A stretch of 64,000 nucleotides of DNA from Dermatemys mawii. Taxonomy: Eukaryota > Chordata > Testudines > Dermatemydidae. A program made the translations under genes and the position numbers. The stretch covers positions 50,190,460 to 50,254,459 of the forward strand of contig ML677326.1 in assembly GCA_007922305.1 (NCBI GenBank). The letters are read 5' to 3'. Numbering within the stretch: the stretch's first letter is position 1; each line of letters opens with the position of its first letter. The notes below the pieces were generated by a model. That model searched no databases. It was not told where the DNA came from and saw nothing but the letters and a program-made list of their open reading frames with translations. This document shows, one piece after another, positions 21,998-33,844 of this stretch.

Positions 21998-22115
21998 GAA
22001 TCAAATTCTGCTCTCAGTTATGGTACACTTGTGCAATTCCCAGTGCAATCCCTACTGAAGTTACTGGGTGTTGTACATGTGTAACAGAACATAATTTGAA
22101 TCAACAATGGAGTAA
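21998..22115. repeat. old palindromic element, TTCTGCTCTCAGTTA type
   Basis: The left end ATCAAATTCTGCTCTCAG is loosely inverted at the right end (ACAGAACATAATTTGAAT), with GTACACTTGTGC matched by TGTACATGTGT inside. The sense half contains CTACTGAAGTTACTGGG. These features fit a short non-autonomous DNA element. Confidence 0.5.
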
Positions 22116-22479
22116 AGTAGCACCTTTGGACAACTCATCAAACGTGTAAACACCTATTACTTTGGAACTACAGAGAAATGCTTTTCAAATTGAGTTCATA
22201 TTTCAGTGCAGTTTATAAACTGCAAGTGGAAATCATGCTAAGTTAGTTCTATAAATTTTGTTTGAAAAAGCAGATTGATTCAAATGGTTCTTAGATCAAA
22301 AAAGCGCGCAAATGCTTTGCAAATCAAGTTCCTAATGAAATATTTATCCCAAATCAGCATAAACTACATGGAACACGTTTCACACTGCAAATGCAAGTGT
22401 TTCATTTAGTGCATTTTGTTCTGACCTATGGCAATGTTGCAGTAGTTTAATATTATGAAAATGGATTTATTTCAGGAAG

Positions 22480-22985
22480 AGGCAATTCATATAGAATGTA
22501 ACCTTGCCATGCAGGTAAAAGCACTTGCCCTTGGCTATTACTTAGCCTGACCACAGGGCTTTCTGGAAATAGCAAAAGCTTTATAAGTGTCAGCTTATGG
22601 CTAAATCAATGTTTATGCATGACGTACCTTTGAATAGCAAACACTTGCTGCCTGCAAGCTAAACAATGTTTTTATCTGTTTGCCTATTTTTGGTCCTTCG
22701 ACCACAGCACAGGGTGTTGCAAATCACATTTAGTAACAATTATCTGCTGGCATTTCATGAAGAGGAAAGTAGCGTGATTAATGAAAAGTGACACACAGAG
22801 ATTACTTTGCTATGCCAGTCTCCTTGGTGAACGAGTGACTCTGCTGAACTGAAGCCTGACCTTTGTTACCTTTAAGGAGGTCAACAGGAATGCTAAGTGC
22901 TTGGAAGATTAGCTACGACAAATGCTCCAGTATTACTTAATGATGCTGCCACTAATGAACTGCAGGTAGCCAATTAAATATGATA
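22480..22985. other. repeat-free, possible conserved noncoding element
   Basis: About 500 bases of complex sequence with clustered candidate binding sites: AACAATTATCTGC, GTGATTAATGAAAAG, GTCACTCG-like and AACAATG cores. No repeat or frame explains it. In vertebrate intergenic DNA this look often marks an enhancer, but only cross-species alignment could show it. Confidence 0.25.
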
Positions 22986-23964
22986 CAGTTTTCACCTCTG
23001 TAACAGAAGGTTGAATAAAAAACAAAAGATGGCATGTTTTCTGTCGAGGTGTATGGAACACAACATTGGCACTCTGCTACAGTATGATTTCCCCACACTG
23101 ATAATTAAGGGTTCAACCACCTTCTCAATTGGTCCAAACCCAGTTGTTCTGTTTGCCTGTTTTGAAAGATCTTTGTTTCCAATTCACATCTGAATTCTTG
23201 TTTCGCAGCTGTAACACACCTTAGTTTCATTCCAGACTGGTGGTGTGGCTCAACATGTTGCTGTAATAGTGGCTGCTGATGTTATTACAGGTACTGAAGT
23301 TTTTACAGTAACTTTATTGTGGCAGAAGTAGTATCAGGTTGCTTGCAGCAGAGCAGTGCAAATATGGCATAAAACACAGGGAGTACATGTTCAGAATAAA
23401 CACCACTAGTAGAATTAAATATATAATCTGTTAAGGTTTTGTAGACTCTCCCTCCACTTGTCCATTAGAACCGATAAATGAGACCAAATCAACTTGAGGA
23501 AGGAAGATTGTGAGCAGTTTTTGAATCATTTGCTCAAGTTAAAGATTCTTGAGATCAGCTTTACAAAGCTAACAAGATTGAAATAAATGACAAAGTGAAA
23601 TAAATAAATGACAAGGTGAAATAACCTGTGCTAGATTTGTTTTTTATTTTTGCTCACTTTGGACTTTTTTGCATCCCAGACCCAATAATGCTTTCTGCTC
23701 ACTTCACCATTGTCCTTGGGACATCCTCCTTGAACTCTGATGAGATAATTTTCTTGCCACAAATCTGAATTAAAAGTAAACCCTATCTGTCAAACTCCAT
23801 ATTGAAAATAAGAAAAATAATGAGTAAAAGAGTAAAAATTTAAAACCAGAGAATTAAATTGGGTGTGTCTATATACTTACATCAAAGTCTAGTTTCTGCT
23901 CATACAGAATCTATGCACACATACACAGTATTATGATTTTAATACAACCACACAAATTCTTAAA
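22986..23964. other. unique AT-rich DNA containing a tandem duplication
   Basis: A 21-base unit (AAATAAATGACAARGTGAAAT) is present twice head to tail at 23581-23601 and 23602-23622, with one mismatch. Nothing else recognised. Confidence 0.6.
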
Positions 23965-24738
23965 CGGGGTGGGCAAACTTTTTGGGCCTAAGGCCACATC
24001 AGGATTCCAAAAGTGTATGGAGGGCTGGGTAGGGAATGCTGTGCCTCCCCAAACAGCCTGGCCCCATCCCCTATTCAACCTCCACCCACTTCCCGCCCCC
24101 TAACTGCCCCCCTCAGAACTCCCAACTCATCCAATTCCCCCCTGCTCTTGTCCCCTGACTTCCCCTTCCAAAGACCTCCTGCCCTTAACCATCTCCCCGA
24201 GACCCCACCCCCCATCTAAGTCCCCCTGCTCCTTGTCCCCTGACCGCCCCCTCTTGAGACCCCCACCCTAACTGCTACCGCAGGACCTCACCACCTACCT
24301 GTCCCTTGACTGCCCCAACTCCTATTCACCCCCCGTACCCCCTAAGAAACCCCCCGGGACTCCCTCACCCTATACAACCCCCACATTTCCCATCCCCTGA
24401 CTACCCCCCAGAACCTATGCCCCAACCAACTGCCCCCTGGAATGCCTCTGCCCCTTATCCAACCCGCAGCCCCCTTACCATGTCACACAGCACATCTGGC
24501 TCTGCACGGCCTACGGGAGCTAGACATGCTGCCCCGCAGAAGCGTGGAGCACACAGCATCGCCAAAGCCGCCGGTAGGACCCACTGGCCAGAGAGATGCC
24601 TGCGCAGTGTGCTGAGGCTGCAGGGGAGGGTGAACAGTGAATGAAGGCCCATGGGGAGCCTCCCCATCGGGGAGCCTCTCCATCTGGAAGCTTGGGAGCC
24701 AGGCAGGAAGGGCCCACAGCCGTAGTTGCCCACCCCTG
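23965..24738. mobile_element. hAT-like non-autonomous element with C-rich interior
   Basis: The left end CGGGGTGGGCAAACT is inverted at the right end AGTTGCCCACCCCTG, matching the CAGGGGTNGGCAAACT termini of Charlie-type hAT elements. Flanks TTCTTAAA (23957-23964) and TTCTAAAC (24739-24746) look like an 8-bp hAT target duplication with one indel. The interior is a C-rich array (CCCCCTGACTG-style units at about 24050-24480) followed by a GC-rich block. Open frames here (24013-24219, 24306-24644 and minus-strand ones) arise from the low-complexity composition and are not genes. Confidence 0.7.
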
Positions 24739-25432
24739 TTCTAAACTATTGTAGTAAAACCAGCAAGGGTTCCTCCACGGCCCAGGAAACTCCTAATAAA
24801 TTTCCCTGGAATGCTTTTTTCACTTGGAAACAGTTTGGGTTGGTCCAGGGAGCTGTAGAAAACCACATCCCTTAGTTGTCCCAGCCCATCATGACTGCTT
24901 TTTTTCTCCCAACGGCAATATAGTTCCAAAGGAAACCATTCTACCACTGTCCTCAATGCCAACACAAATTCTCAGGTTCCAAGGTTGGACAGGTAAAGAG
25001 CCATAGTTAATAATGCTCGCAGTAGCATTAATTCCCACTTTTATATTTGCAAGATTCCTTCAATGTCAGAGTGAGGCTCCCCTCTACCATGGATCCTTCT
25101 CACTGTGTGTGTCTGTGTGTGTCCTTCTAGATATATTAAGCTCCAACACTACAGATTTGAAAGAGTTATTTCCACAAGCTCAAGGGGGCAGGAAGGAGCA
25201 TTCAGTAGAATCCCCTCTTCCATGTTACACAATCCAATTCAGAACCTGCTCCCCTCTCCCTGCTTGTAACAGTGGAGGAAAATCTACAGAGCAGACCTAA
25301 CAGTACATTATGTATTTTAGTTATATAGCTAAGTGATTGATAGGAGGTCCCTTCTTAGATCTTTGTACTTGTACTTACTTTGGGTATCAGAATGCAACAT
25401 ACATCCTTGTGCATTATACTTCCACTATTTAT
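24739..25432. other. unique DNA
   Basis: A (GT)n patch lies at about 25100-25122. No gene supported; TTCCACTATTTAT at 25420-25432 is the left target duplication of the next element. Confidence 0.5.
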
Positions 25433-25599
25433 AAATGGGGAATTTGCTCCTGGGTTTGAGTCTTTGAAAGGAGCATAAAAGGGCCATAGAAGAGGGGAGA
25501 ATTCCTCCCCTGTAATCCAGCGAGTTTAATACATGAGTAAAAATAATTTCAAGTTCAACATCTGCACAAGTTCTGTGCTATTTTTCAAACAGTACTCCA
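25433..25599 (-). mobile_element. short retro-inserted repeat, copy 1, 167 bp
   Basis: Enclosed by an exact 13-base duplication, TTCCACTATTTAT at 25420-25432 and 25600-25612. On the minus strand it is colinear and roughly 90% identical with 26094-26254, including GGAATTCTCCCCTCTTC, TTTTATGCTCCTTTCAAAG and GAACTTGAAATT. It has no A-tail, no visible polymerase III boxes and no long frame. I do not recognise the family. Confidence 0.7.
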
Positions 25600-26093
25600 T
25601 TCCACTATTTATGTGACAAAAAATCTGTCAGCATTTGCACAATTACAATCACAAAAAATCAAGAATCACAGAGGCTCAGTAACCCTCAGCAACATTACAT
25701 CAGCCATAGCACGTGTGGTGTTTTATAGTAGATATTTTAGGCCACAGACATAGAACATTAAGCAAGGCATGAAAACAGAAACATGGGACTAGATATGGTA
25801 CATAAGACTGCTAAGTTAATGTTGCTGTTAAAACACTGAAAGGGACACTGTCAAATTAAAAACCATGCTTTTGCGTGGCAATCTGTTACAAGTATCATTA
25901 AGATTACTATTAATCAAAGAACAGAGAAAAAATGTCTCGTTTCAGGTCCCTTTGTACATTAGTCAATACTCTATGTAGTCACTTTCCACGTTACTCCTGT
26001 GTAATGAATCAGGTCCCCCTGGTTATGTAGCTCTTTTACATAGAGAGAAAAAGGTTGGTTTGTTTCAGTTTCAAGTAGGAGAATGCAACTATA

Positions 26094-26268
26094 AAACTGT
26101 TTGAAAAATAGCATGGGACTTGTGCAGGTTTTGAACTTGAAATTACTTTTACCTTATGTATTAAACTTGCTGGATTACAGAGGAGGAATTCTCCCCTCTT
26201 CTATGGCCCTTTTATGCTCCTTTCAAAGACTCAGATCCAGGGGAGAATTCCCCATGGTGCATGATCAT
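26094..26268 (+). mobile_element. short retro-inserted repeat, copy 2, ~175 bp
   Basis: Plus-strand counterpart of copy 1. Its flanks GAATGCAACTATA (26081-26093) and GAATGGCAACCTATA (26269-26283) look like a diverged target duplication differing by two single-base indels, so it inserted independently and earlier than copy 1. The two copies lie inverted about 500 bases apart and could form a ~160-bp stem in RNA. Confidence 0.6.
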
Positions 26269-26283
26269 GAATGGCAACCTATA

Positions 26284-27040
26284 ACAACGCTCCAACCTAC
26301 CTACAGTACAAGATCTGGTGCAGGAGATGAACTGAGATCAGGCCTGAGACATCAAGACTGGGATTCTGAGCAATGTATTGTCCCATAGGCAGTCAGGTGC
26401 AGGACACCATCACTTATCAGTGCTTGAGGACTGTCTAAGTTACACCAGGTCACACGCCTCAAAAGAGTCACACATTCCCTCCTTCTGGGCTATGAGATCT
26501 GTGCTGTGCCTGTAACAGATTTAGCACAGACTATGCCTCCAAGCTAGCAGCATCCCTATAAAGTAAGGTAATGGTAGAAACAACTGCTTATGTAAAATTA
26601 AGAGAGAGGCTCACAGGGGCAGATTCTGATGTAAAGTGCCAAAGCTCCATTTAATGGCACCATGGCAATGTACAGCAGCTCAAGAGCCACAGTCTTTACA
26701 TGGTTCTTTGAAGTTCTGCCTGCAGGGGTGTAAACATGACTCAGAAACCTACATGGGCTATCCAGACTTTGACACTGGATCAGGGTACCCTGAAATAAGC
26801 AAATAGGCATTCAACTCCCACTCAAACCAGCCCAGAGCATGTAGAAGGAGAGTGGGCAGCAGGGGAATGGGCCAAGCCTGGGTTCCCCTGTCTAATAATG
26901 CACTTGCCAGAACAGCCGAGCTGGAATGTGGGGTTCTCATAATATGCTTAGTACAAGCCAGCACCAAATTACTATGCTGTGGAGCAGTAGGAAGGGATTT
27001 GTGCTTCAGAGAGCATCTCTAAGGCACAATACCTCCCGCA
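26284..27040. other. unique DNA
   Basis: No repeat or gene recognised. Composition is slightly richer in G+C than the following 3 kb. Confidence 0.4.
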
Positions 27041-30000
27041 GCTTTTTCTGGGATGAGGCAATTATAAAATTTTATAAATTGTTTTATTTTATTTTATTTT
27101 AAAAACCACATCTTTTGAAAATGGCTGCTAAGTCACCTAGATGCAAATAATAATAAAAATCTATTTTATGCAGAGACCGAGAATGTGCAGTTCAATCCAG
27201 AATATCTCTTTTCTATAAAAAATGGGAGCATTTGAAATCAGGGATTATAATGGAAATTGTTTTGCAACGTTTAACATTGGCAGCTGATCCTGAGCATCTA
27301 CTATTATGACACTTTTTACATACTCGAACGATGGAGTATAAAGCCAAGATCTATAATAAAAAATTAATTGTGTATGCTAAACACTTATTCAACAATTACT
27401 CTGTTTTTGCAGAGTGTTTGAATATTTTTGAGAAAATTGTACATTGTCGGTTATAAATATGATCTCTTAATATATTTTACAATTTGCACATAATGGTTCC
27501 AAGGGAGCTTGTAAACCATAGTAAATCATAAAATTCATTTTGCTTTGCATCAGTTCATTCATCCATGCTTCAACTAATCACCTCATTTCAAAATTCAATA
27601 AACCTAAATACCTGGATTTATGATGCTTTGTCAGAATTAACAAGGGAATATCAACAATGTGGAATTAGAAGTCTATTGCAACTTAAAGACAAGAACCTAG
27701 TTGAAAACAATTAAAAAGACTGTGCTGCAATAATTATATCCTCTGTGTTAGCAAATAAAATAAATTAAAACTGATTTAATTTCTGCTCTGGGAGATAGAG
27801 GAAAACACTAAAAAGCTTTAATTTAGTCACTTAAAACATTGAAGTTGTTTTGAAGTAAAACTTTAAAGAGAATGGACTGGGCTTTCAATACTAAGTGTTC
27901 TTAATGGCACATAAAAATGCACATGCAGGTGTATTTTTACAAGTACATTACTCTGTACGTTGTGCTATGGTTACAGTAGATCTCAAGGCTTTTATTTTTC
28001 TTTGAAAGAAGGTGCAGACCTTACTGAGGGATTTTATTTAGTAAAAGCTAGTCACTGTACTATTTCAATATACAAGAATACAGTACAATTGCTATTAAAA
28101 AGAATAGGAAAAGCAAAATTCATTCAAAGAAGAGCTTTTATTTGTTAGGACTCAATAAGTGTTTAGAATTTATTCTTTTAAAATTATGATTCATTTATTG
28201 CATTAAGAATTGGTTTATTTTTAAAGCCACAAGCAACACAGTAGGTTACCTACAGAACACATAAAGTATAGTCTGGAGATTTATAATTGTTGTTACATTT
28301 GATTTTTAAAATATTATTTTCATTTGGACTATCAACAAACTACCAGGCAGTTTGGTTTGAGTGTATATATCGTATTTTATCTTTTATTGTATGTTTAAAT
28401 TAGCATCTAGTTTTCAGATGTTTTATAGAACTTATGCTTGCCTTTAAAACCCACCCTTGCTATAAAACATGACTGAATGTAAAAAAGAAAACACATTCAT
28501 GCAACAGTGACCAGAATTTAGCCAAAACAGAGATATGAACAAGTCATATATTTTCTTTAAAAAGGCTTACAAAGGTATCAGATTGTTAGAGTCATGAGAG
28601 GTCTGCACACTTCTGTTGCCCTTTTAATTAAATTCTTAGAAGTAATCAGATGCAAAATGACAAATGGTAAGAAGAGAACATACTACTGCTGAATAATTTT
28701 ATCATTTATTCCTATAACTGTCAATCCACGAAAGGCTATTTTTTATATGTCACCTAAATCATAGCAGTTGGTACCTTTTCTTATGATTCATGTTAGTCTT
28801 GCTCTATGATTTAATGCTGAATTATTTCCCTTCTCTTTCACAGATTTTTTCTCTCTTTTCTGTGATTAGTTACTCTGATTTGAATAAGCAAAGCTTTTTA
28901 GATGAGCGAGCATCACAATTTTGTTGAATATACATTTTTCTATATATTTTAAAATGTTCATAGAAATACAACTATTAGTTTAAATCCTTGCATACAACCT
29001 TAGTTAGGTATTTACAGCTTCCCATTTCTGAATGTATATTTTTCTCTGTTTAGACATGGTGATGCCAGTGACTGGCAACATTACCACAATAATAGTACAT
29101 TTTCACAAAACAAATTGCACTAGTTTGAAAGATTTAGTACTGCAATACATCTTGACTTCGAGTTTCCTTTTAAGGCAAATGGTACCATTCTCCCCCACAC
29201 CTCCTCAGTACTCTTCATGGCACTATGCGACTGTCCTATCTGAATATAATAGAATCAAAAGCAGAATTTTTCACTCTCTAAATGTAGACAGCAGATACAT
29301 CAAACTGCTTTAATGAAATCCATCAAATAATTTGACATTGCATTTGGGAATTTCAGTGAAATGGAGGAACACAATGTGATAATGTTAATCTTTGGATTGT
29401 AGATTATGGCAAAAGGTGACAGTTTCATCAGGGCTCATATCAGGTACTTGTACGTTATATCAAAATCCTATTATTGATGTCCCACTGCACACATTTGACT
29501 ATGTATCACAATTTGTAGCTGCAGAGATTTTACAAATAAAGTTTTCCTTATATTAATATGAATTGTTAGTTAATTTTATTGATAACTGGAAAATGATAAA
29601 TCTTAAAGTTATTAAAATAAATTTTTATTTTAGGAAAAAGTACTTCAACATTGTGAGTATTGCTGTTCTCCTTGTATATTTTTATATGTATTTATATTTA
29701 TGCAGATACTCAACCAGCGTATATTGTCATTGCCCCAATGACTTCAAAGGCCCCATTTACAATTTACACCAGTTATGGATCTATTGCATGTTGACCAAAA
29801 ATAAAAAAAATTCTGAACTGCTTCACTGCCAGAATGTAAGCAATATCGTAAAACTTGATGTTCCATTCATTTCTTAGGTGAAAGAGTTGAGATTTGGCAA
29901 GGAGGAGATAAAATTACAGGTTGATTATATTGAAGAATTGACAATATTGCCTTCTTTGCAGACACTTACCACACAGTTCAAATCAGAGACGAAAATGTAT

Positions 30001-30174
30001 TTTTTAAAGTGAAATCATGGTCACTGATGTACCTAGCTAAAAATCTATAGATCTGTTTGCCACATGTGTATTCCAAATCATGTCTTTTTACTATTTTAAA
30101 AAATATTTTACTTTTTTAAAAGCTTCTACATCCAACGTAGCTATGACTGAGCGGTCAACTAGACTGAAAAGAAT
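27041..30174. other. long AT-rich unique stretch
   Basis: Three kilobases without recognisable repeats, apart from a short (TTTTA)n-like run at 27083-27101. Small frames such as 29032-29313 and 29563-29877 lack any feature of a protein. The scarcity of repeats compared with neighbouring parts is itself notable. Confidence 0.4.
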
Positions 30175-30345
30175 ATAAATGCTTAAATTTTTAAAGGTAT
30201 TTATGCATGGCTCAGTTCAGCATTGCAATGCCTGACTCAGGAGCCTAAATATACTTTTTAAAAGTGATTTAGGCACACATAAACCTAAATCCCCTTGTCT
30301 GTCAACGGAATGTTGGCTCCTAAGTGCCTAAATCCTTTTTGAAAT
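30175..30345. repeat. decayed palindromic element, GGCTCCTAAGTGCCTAAAT type
   Basis: TCAGGAGCCTAAATATAC, GTGATTTAGGCACAC and TTGGCTCCTAAGTGCC alternate in both orientations, as expected from an inverted-repeat element. Related fragments lie at 33845-34010 and 59150-59285. Confidence 0.5.
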
Positions 30346-30349
30346 TGAG

Positions 30350-30650
30350 ATTTAGGGTACATCTTCACAAACTGCCAGATCGGTGGGCAGTGATCGATCT
30401 ATTGGGGATCGATTTATCGTGTCTAGTGTTGATAGAATAAATTGATCCCTGAGCGCGCTCCCTGTTGACTCTGGAACTCCACCTCTGCAAAAGGCAGAAG
30501 CGGAGTCGATGGGGGAGCACCAGCGGTCAACTTGCTGCCATGTGGACAGCCAGGTAGGTTGCCCTAAGGTACACCCACTTCAGCTATGTTATTCTCATAG
30601 CTTAAGCTACGTGTTTTAGGTTGACAGCCCACCCCCACCCCAAAGTGAAG
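30350..30650. mobile_element. short DNA element of the GTACATCTACAC class, ~300 bp
   Basis: Starts GGTACATCTTCACAAACTG and ends near CCCAAAGTGAAGCC, weakly inverted. Inside, GGGGATCGATTTATCG is inverted by AATAAATTGATCCC, GCAGAAGCGGAGTCGATGG follows, and TCAGCTATGTTATTCTCATA mirrors TAGCTTAAGCTACG. I recognise it as an abundant turtle non-autonomous repeat; the superfamily was not determined. Confidence 0.6.
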
Positions 30651-30741
30651 CCAAAGCCTTAGTCTACTAAGTCAGCTAGGTGTTGCAACAATGAGCGCAG
30701 CAATGCCTGAATACATTTAAACCTCTGGGCCTGAAGGCCTA

Positions 30742-30812
30742 AATCTACAGCCCACTGAAGTTAATGCAAAGACTCTCAATTGACTTCACTGGGCTTTGGA
30801 TCAGGCCCTAAG
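30742..30812. repeat. short palindromic element, TTTGGATCAGGCCC type
   Basis: CAGCCCACTGAAGTTAATGC and TTGACTTCACTGGGCTTTGG are mutually inverted around a short centre; the right end is GGATCAGGCCCT. A half copy lies at 38265-38360. Confidence 0.6.
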
Positions 30813-31047
30813 TTCTGATCTGATTGTAGTGTGTTTATTACTGGTGACGATGGATGAACCAGAGAGAACACAACTTGCCTTTCACATTCCACAGTGTGTT
30901 TACAAGGCAAGAAGTTAGGGGGGAAAAAAACATTTGTACTTCTAAACTGATACCTTCAAATATGGAATCATCAAGAGATAACAACCCTATAATATCATTT
31001 CTATAGTAATCAATGTCCCGGTGAACCTAGTTCACCCAAAAATTTCC

Positions 31048-31160
31048 TTAAGTCCCAATCTTGCAAACATCTATGTATATTCTTAACTTTAAACATGTGA
31101 GTAACTCCAATGGTCTTAAATTTAAGCACATGCAGAAGCATTTGCAGGATTAGAGCCTTT
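31048..31160. repeat. palindromic element, AATCTTGCAAACA / TTTGCAGGATTAG type
   Basis: CCCAATCTTGCAAACATC at the left is inverted by CATTTGCAGGATTAGAG at the right, with CTTTAAACATGTGAGTAAC near the centre. This is the most complete of the four copies of its family in the window. Confidence 0.6.
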
Positions 31161-32099
31161 ATGATTTTATTTTAGCATCTTTTATTTTCCTCTCAGATAA
31201 AGTTCAGATTGTGGGCAGAGAGTTAAGATGTTTTGAGTTCCATGTTTGATGTTTGAAGGTCTGTGAAATTAAGCAATGAGTAGCCACACAGTGAATGTGT
31301 GCACAGGAATGGGAGTATTCCCCATCTCCCATTGTTCAAGAGCAGCCTGATTTGTCACAAAGCTGGGCATACTTCCACATTTAGGCACAACATTGAGCCA
31401 TTGATAGTGAACAGCCAGAATGGATTCAGCCCTGTGAAAGGGAGAAGTGGCTTGGAAGTACAAATTATAATTGTTGTGTTTTTCAAAAACTGTCTAGCAA
31501 CTTCATTCTCCTGTTATCTCCCACTCAGTGGCAGATGACATGCTCTTAAGATCGTGAGTGTTGCAGTTTCTCCTGAGTGCACACACACATACATTGTCAC
31601 AGGTCCCTCTTTAAAAAAAAGCGGGGCGGGGGGAGGGAGGTATCCATTGTCCATTTTACAAGAGGAAATATTGGAGTCAAGATGCTCAGTGGACCAGGAT
31701 GACATTTATGGGTCAAGATGCACATTCAGATGCAAGCTGATTGTCACAGCAGGCATGTGAGACACAATGACACCTGTAAGCAAACCTTTAAGCATTTATT
31801 CTGAACAAGCGCATTTTTTCCCACAGAATACTGCACATCAGTCGGTTACTCAAGAGAAAAATTGTCATTTTTTTTTCTGGCAGGGGGAGGGTTGCAGACA
31901 TGGCAAGCATGATAAAGGGTTTGATTATCATCCAACTGAAAAAAGTCTTGAAATTTGACTTGTGCTATACACAGCATTAAGGCAAGCTGCTCAGACTGAG
32001 TCAGACATTTTGTGACCAAATTCATCAGCTCTCTGCCATTTGCCAAATTCACATTTGGTTGTTTACCGCTTTTCCATCATATGGATTTGTCTGATCAGT
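31161..32099. other. no gene; one G-rich patch
   Basis: A8 followed by a GCGGGGCGGGGGGAGGG patch at 31613-31638 is the only unusual feature. Short frames on both strands overlap it and are not credible genes. Confidence 0.4.
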
Positions 32100-32150
32100 A
32101 TGTGTATGTGTGTGTGTGAGACAGACAGACAGAGAGAGAGAGAGAGAGAC
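32100..32150 (+). repeat. (TG)n / (GACA)n / (AG)n microsatellite
   Basis: Compound simple repeat: TGTGTATGTGTGTGTGTG, then GACAGACAGACAG, then about nine GA units. Confidence 0.9.
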
Positions 32151-32218
32151 ACTGCTCATGACACCATCCCTGAAAGTTCTCGGTCTGGTCCTTCGCTGAT
32201 ATATTTAGTTGGAATTGG

Positions 32219-32290
32219 GCTGGGGGTGGGGGGGAAGAGGTAAGAAGGGGATGGGAGGGCAGGGGAGAGAAGGAAGGTGAGGGAGGGCAT
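32219..32290 (+). repeat. purine tract with G runs
   Basis: Almost pure purine for about 70 bases, with several runs of three to seven G. It has G-quadruplex or triplex potential, but no gene context gives it meaning. Confidence 0.7.
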
Positions 32291-32729
32291 CAGTCAGCTT
32301 GGAAGAGGAGCAATGTTGTAATTTTTTTTATATGAAATATTTTGAGAGAAGTTTCTCAAGGGAAAAGGAGGGATATGTGGATGGGAATCTGTGCATCCTG
32401 GAATGTCACTCTGTGTCATGCTGAGTCTTCATGTGTCTTTTGTCAGTTTGCACAGTAGAAACAGTTATAAGCAGGGTGGATAGATATTTTTGTTCAGAAT
32501 ATCACAAACATGAATCATCTCTGGGTCTTGTGGTCTCTTACCTTCTGATTTTTAAGTTCTCAGACTGTACAGATTATACCTGTGGGGGTGTACAGATACA
32601 GTAAGGCATGCATCAATGACATGCCAAGAATCCTACCTAGACCACTGGGATATCAGAAATTACTCAACCTTACACCTCTCTTACTCTAGAAGTAATTTTC
32701 ATGCAACAATTTCACTAGTTGTATGGTGG
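32291..32729. other. unique DNA
   Basis: Nothing recognised; TTTGAGAGAAGTTTCTCAA at 32340-32358 is a small dyad. Confidence 0.4.
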
Positions 32730-32965
32730 ATCTCTTGGCCCAAATGCATAGTCCACCCCCTCAAAAACACAACCTGGACACACATCACCAACATACACAC
32801 ACAGTTCCTGACTGCAGCACACCCCATCATTCACCTCACACACAAATCAACACAAATCTCTCAGCACAACTTACACACAAATCAACACAACCACCCACAT
32901 AACCGCTTGCAGCAGCACTCACCCCTTATTCACCACCTGCACAAATCAGCACAAATCTTCCAGGA
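32730..32965 (+). repeat. degenerate A/C-rich minisatellite
   Basis: CACACAAATCAACACAA occurs twice and CTGCACAAATCAGCACAAATC once more, spaced 40-70 bases apart, in a strand almost devoid of G. Imperfect tandem growth of a ~45-base unit is likely. The 124-codon frame spanning it (32616-32990) is an effect of composition. Confidence 0.55.
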
Positions 32966-33729
32966 TTCTCACTGTCTGTTGTCACTCTGAGTGATGGAAA
33001 CAGCTACATGCATGGTTCAGGGCTCTGTTTTTAAAGAATATCATCAGGTTCAATCATCAACCAGATGGAATGTTGGAGTCCAAAAGTTCTGTGGCAGTTG
33101 GAGCGTCACAGCTGATCCGAGAAATAAATTGGGGAACACGAGCAATCAGCAACAATGCTCACTTCAACACAGTGCATGGAAACAGGAGCCCCCAAATACT
33201 TATGAGGCTTACTGCTGCTGTATATGATTTTCTGTTGACTAGTACACTAATATACAATACCAGGCTTACCACTGTGTCTTTTATGAGGTGCTTCCTGCAA
33301 CTCTGTCTGATGAAACAGTACACTGGCATATTGGAGTGAAGGCCTGCCATAAGTATTACAATAAGCTGATTCCAAGTAATACAGAACTGGGCACAAGTAA
33401 AAGCAATTGGCCTACGTATATGGTGGTACAATTACCAGTACCACTGTAAGCTTTGACCACACAGAATGCCAAGAAAGCAAGCTACCGTCACTGGCCAGAG
33501 GGAGGCTAAAATAAGGAGAACACTAAGGAACAATTAACCAGATGCAGTGGATAGATGGTGAATTACTTGCCCCAACTGCCACACCTATATGGCAGCACAG
33601 GCATTTATTTACTAGTTTTTTGATAATTTTGTTTTTGTGTTTCTTTCATATAAAAATAATTTTGCTGAAATGTAAATCATCTTCACATATATCCCAAAAT
33701 AGTGACTAGCATGTGGGATTAAGTCATTT
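32966..33729. other. unique DNA
   Basis: Frames at 32991-33227 and 33070-33339 overlap each other and have no recognisable protein. No repeat identified. Confidence 0.4.
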
Positions 33730-33840
33730 TACTGCAATGGAAAGAGTGCATTATGCAATACTTAGTCCCACTGAAGTCAATAGGCTTACTTATTGTGCAA
33801 AATTAAACTCATGAATAAATCTTTGCAGGATTAGAGCTTT
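33730..33840. repeat. half copy of the TTTGCAGGATTAG palindromic family
   Basis: CCCACTGAAGTCAATAGGC followed by TCTTTGCAGGATTAGAGC matches the right half of 31048-31160. Confidence 0.45.
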
Positions 33841-33844
33841 AGGG

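Noticed and set aside
24306..24644. Proline-rich 112-codon frame and neighbouring frames on both strands
   Set aside because: Open only because of the C-rich interior of the hAT-like element; all frames look open there.
32836..32965. Regularly spaced CACAAATCA units considered as a CRISPR-like array
   Set aside because: Units are imperfect, spacing is irregular and composition is simple A/C; the genome is a vertebrate. It is a degenerate minisatellite.
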